Assembly: GCA_910579395.1 (NCBI GenBank)
Contig: CAJTUC010000065.1
Coordinates: 1 to 7,566, forward strand
Source of the DNA: an uncultured Lachnospiraceae bacterium
GTDB lineage: Bacteria > Bacillota > Clostridia > Lachnospirales > Lachnospiraceae
Length of the DNA stretch: 7,566 nucleotides
Direction: 5' to 3'
Part shown: piece after piece, positions 6,243-7,566 of the stretch
How the letters are laid out: each line of letters begins with the position of its first letter
Numbering within the stretch: the stretch's first letter is position 1
Translations under genes and position numbers: made by a program
Notes under the pieces: generated by a model
Databases searched by the model: none
Told to the model about the DNA's origin: nothing
The model's input: the letters and a program-made list of their open reading frames with translations, nothing else

Positions 6243-7344
6243 TTTAGGAGAAAAGGCGGGATACCTTACAAAATATAATAAAAAAAGAGACAGGTATCTG
6301 AAATATGACTTTATGCCTGCTTTGCTTGAAGTGATTGAAAGACCATCTCACATTGCAGGAAAAATCATTATTTTTTCTATAACAATGTTGGTGGTTACAG
6401 CGTTTATATGGGCATATTATGCAAAAATTGATGTGGTAGTCAATGGACAGGGAATGGTAGTTGCAAAAGAAGATAACAGTACAATCGTATCTTTATGTAA
6501 CGGGGAAATCAGTAGTATCTATGTTCAGGATGGCAGTATGGTAAAAAAAGGCGATGTACTGATAGAATTGGATACAGAGGGAATTGATATTTATCGAAAA
6601 AATATTGAATATCAGATGCAGAAATTGGAAGTGAAGAGAGAAATTCTTTCTATTTATATGGAGAATTTGGAGGCAGAGATAAATACGGAAGATTATGCTG
6701 CAGGATATGAAAGTCTGCTAAATAGTGTGATTCTTGAAAATGCGATATACCATGAACAGATCAGGCTTTATCCTTCGGAAAAGGATTATATCGCATTACA
6801 ATACAGGCAAATGATTGCAGAAGAGGTGGAGTCGGTAGAGAATGAGCTGGAACAATGTCGTTTTCAGCTGGAACGATATGAAAACGAGGCGTTGCAAATG
6901 GTCATAACTGCGCCGGTTTCTGGAATTGTTTCTGATATGGCGCTTCATAATCCGGGTGAAAATGTGCTCGCATCCGCAGCTTTGATGAGGATTATGCCAG
7001 CGGAACCATCGCTCATATTCCAGAGTTATATATTTGATAAGGATATCAGTGGTATAGAAGTCGGCAGCCAGGTCCAGATTAAGCTCCAAGCGTATCCTTT
7101 TGCAGATTATGGAGCGATATACGGAAGGATATATTCTATCAGCGATGAAGCGGAGACGATAGAAGGAGTAGGAAATGTTTATATCGCAGAAATTACATTT
7201 GACGAGGGATTGAATGATAAAATTCTGCTTCGTCAGGGATTGACCGGAACGGTCGAAATAAAAGTTGGGACAAGAAGCGTTATGGAATATTTTCTGGAAC
7301 CGATTACAGATGGTTTAAGCAATAGTTTGAAAGAAAACGGATGA
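6229..7344 (+). CDS. HlyD-type membrane fusion (adaptor) protein of the T1SS
   Basis: This is the periplasmic or extracytoplasmic adaptor that binds the ABC exporter and helps form the export channel. The 371-aa protein has a short cytoplasmic N-terminus containing the HlyD-like FMPALLEVIERPSHIAGK stretch (28-45). One membrane segment (~46-64) is followed by a split biotinyl-lipoyl-like domain (~72-115 and ~225-256), a helical hairpin (~116-222) and a beta-barrel region. Residues 334-356 fit the PROSITE-style HlyD signature: Leu334, Gly337-Leu338, Val342, Ile344, Val346-Gly347, Arg349, then hydrophobics to Leu356. The protein is about 100 residues shorter than E. coli HlyD (478 aa), and most of the loss lies in the hairpin. 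The start is fixed by the ribosome binding site at 6215-6222 and overlaps the exporter gene by 14 bases, the usual tight hlyB-hlyD arrangement. Confidence 0.93.
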   Translation: MDRHNLGEKAGYLTKYNKKRDRYLKYDFMPALLEVIERPSHIAGKIIIFSITMLVVTAFIWAYYAKIDVVVNGQGMVVAKEDNSTIVSLCNGEISSIYVQDGSMVKKGDVLIELDTEGIDIYRKNIEYQMQKLEVKREILSIYMENLEAEINTEDYAAGYESLLNSVILENAIYHEQIRLYPSEKDYIALQYRQMIAEEVESVENELEQCRFQLERYENEALQMVITAPVSGIVSDMALHNPGENVLASAALMRIMPAEPSLIFQSYIFDKDISGIEVGSQVQIKLQAYPFADYGAIYGRIYSISDEAETIEGVGNVYIAEITFDEGLNDKILLRQGLTGTVEIKVGTRSVMEYFLEPITDGLSNSLKENG

Positions 7345-7378
7345 AGGGAGAGTATCAGTGGGTCATAGCATATCCTAA
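7344..7378 (+). other. Orphan ribosome binding site with a six-codon GTG reading frame
   Basis: AAGGGAG at 7344-7350 lies seven bases before a GTG at 7358, the same spacing as the exporter's start. The frame stops after six codons (MGHSIS, TAA at 7376). It could be the front of a lost fourth operon gene, a tiny peptide, or chance. Confidence 0.3.
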
Positions 7379-7404
7379 AATGTAATCTTCCTCCAAAGGT
7401 TATA

Positions 7405-7566
7405 TTAAGGTGTTTTTCTCCCTTCGGTTTCGAGTTCTTCTATTCTGGCGAGAAGTTTCTGAATGGTAGAATCCTGTTTGGCGATACAGGAATCCTTTTC
7501 GGCGATACATACTTCCTGTTCCCTGATGATTTTCTTATAAGTCCGTATTTCCCGGTAATATTCTTC
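7405..7566 (-). CDS. C-terminal fragment of a coiled-coil protein, possibly an Rpn/PD-(D/E)XK transposase-like protein (cut by window edge)
   Basis: Reading the - strand from 7566 gives 53 codons ending in a TAA at 7405-7407; the start lies outside the window. The fragment is highly charged with clear heptads (IAEKDSC, IAKQDST, IQKLLAR, IEELETE), so it forms a coiled coil. Similar AEKD-type heptad tails end many Rpn family (recombination-promoting nuclease/putative transposase) proteins of Lachnospiraceae, which is my best guess; the nuclease domain is not visible. It points toward the T1SS operon, so the two units converge, with only 60 bases between the stops and no clear terminator between them. 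It is probably unrelated to secretion. Confidence 0.6.
   Translation of the reverse strand, partial: EEYYREIRTYKKIIREQEVCIAEKDSCIAKQDSTIQKLLARIEELETEGRKTP

Noticed and set aside
7345..7404. Terminator between the two convergent genes
   Set aside because: Only weak 3-4 bp stems (around 7390-7400) are visible, and the T run at 7412-7417 has no stable stem in front of it.
7343..7425. 9-bp inverted repeat GAAGGGAGA / TCTCCCTTC flanking the intergenic gap
   Set aside because: The arms are ~65 bases apart, one is a ribosome-binding-like sequence and the other lies in a coding region. There is no hairpin or insertion-end structure, so chance is likely.

Overview
The window carries a three-gene type I secretion (T1SS) operon on the + strand, in the order substrate, ABC transporter, membrane fusion protein. 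The end of an unrelated gene on the - strand closes the right edge. AT-rich codon use, strong AGGAGG-type ribosome binding sites, tight gene packing and the coiled-coil tail of the right-edge gene all suggest an anaerobic Firmicute, most likely Lachnospiraceae-like. That placement is an inference; no marker gene is present.

Layout: (1) bases 3-49 form a long hairpin followed by a short T run, probably the terminator of an upstream gene. (2) Bases ~37/154-4083 encode a giant RTX protein of up to 1348 aa. Its parts in order are an unrecognised N-terminal region, a glycine-rich hydrophobic segment, a FrpC-type self-processing module opening at an Asp-Pro bond, a helical linker conserved in proteobacterial RTX proteins, two RTX/HCBP calcium-binding blocks, and a long acidic tail with internal duplication. 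(3) Bases 4095-6242 encode a HlyB-type ABC exporter whose N-terminal C39-like domain lacks the catalytic cysteine. (4) Bases 6229-7344 encode a HlyD-type adaptor with an unusually short coiled-coil hairpin. (5) Bases 7345-7404 are a short non-coding gap containing a ribosome-binding-site-plus-GTG relic. (6) Bases 7405-7566 (- strand) encode the C-terminal 53 residues of a protein resembling the coiled-coil tails of Rpn/PD-(D/E)XK transposase-like proteins.

Working together: the exporter and adaptor should move the unfolded RTX protein out of the cell through its uncleaved C-terminal signal. Outside, calcium would fold the RTX blocks and could trigger cleavage at Asp433-Pro434, separating the N-terminal region from the rest. 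No acyltransferase (HlyC) or TolC-like outer membrane channel is encoded here.

Most notable points: a complete-looking FrpC-type processing module in an apparent Firmicute; a GC-rich, differently coded cassette inside the RTX gene; a perfect 13-bp hairpin inside the exporter gene; a shortened HlyD hairpin that suits a cell without an outer membrane; and an unresolved start for the RTX gene. Residue numbers for the RTX protein count from the TTG at 37.
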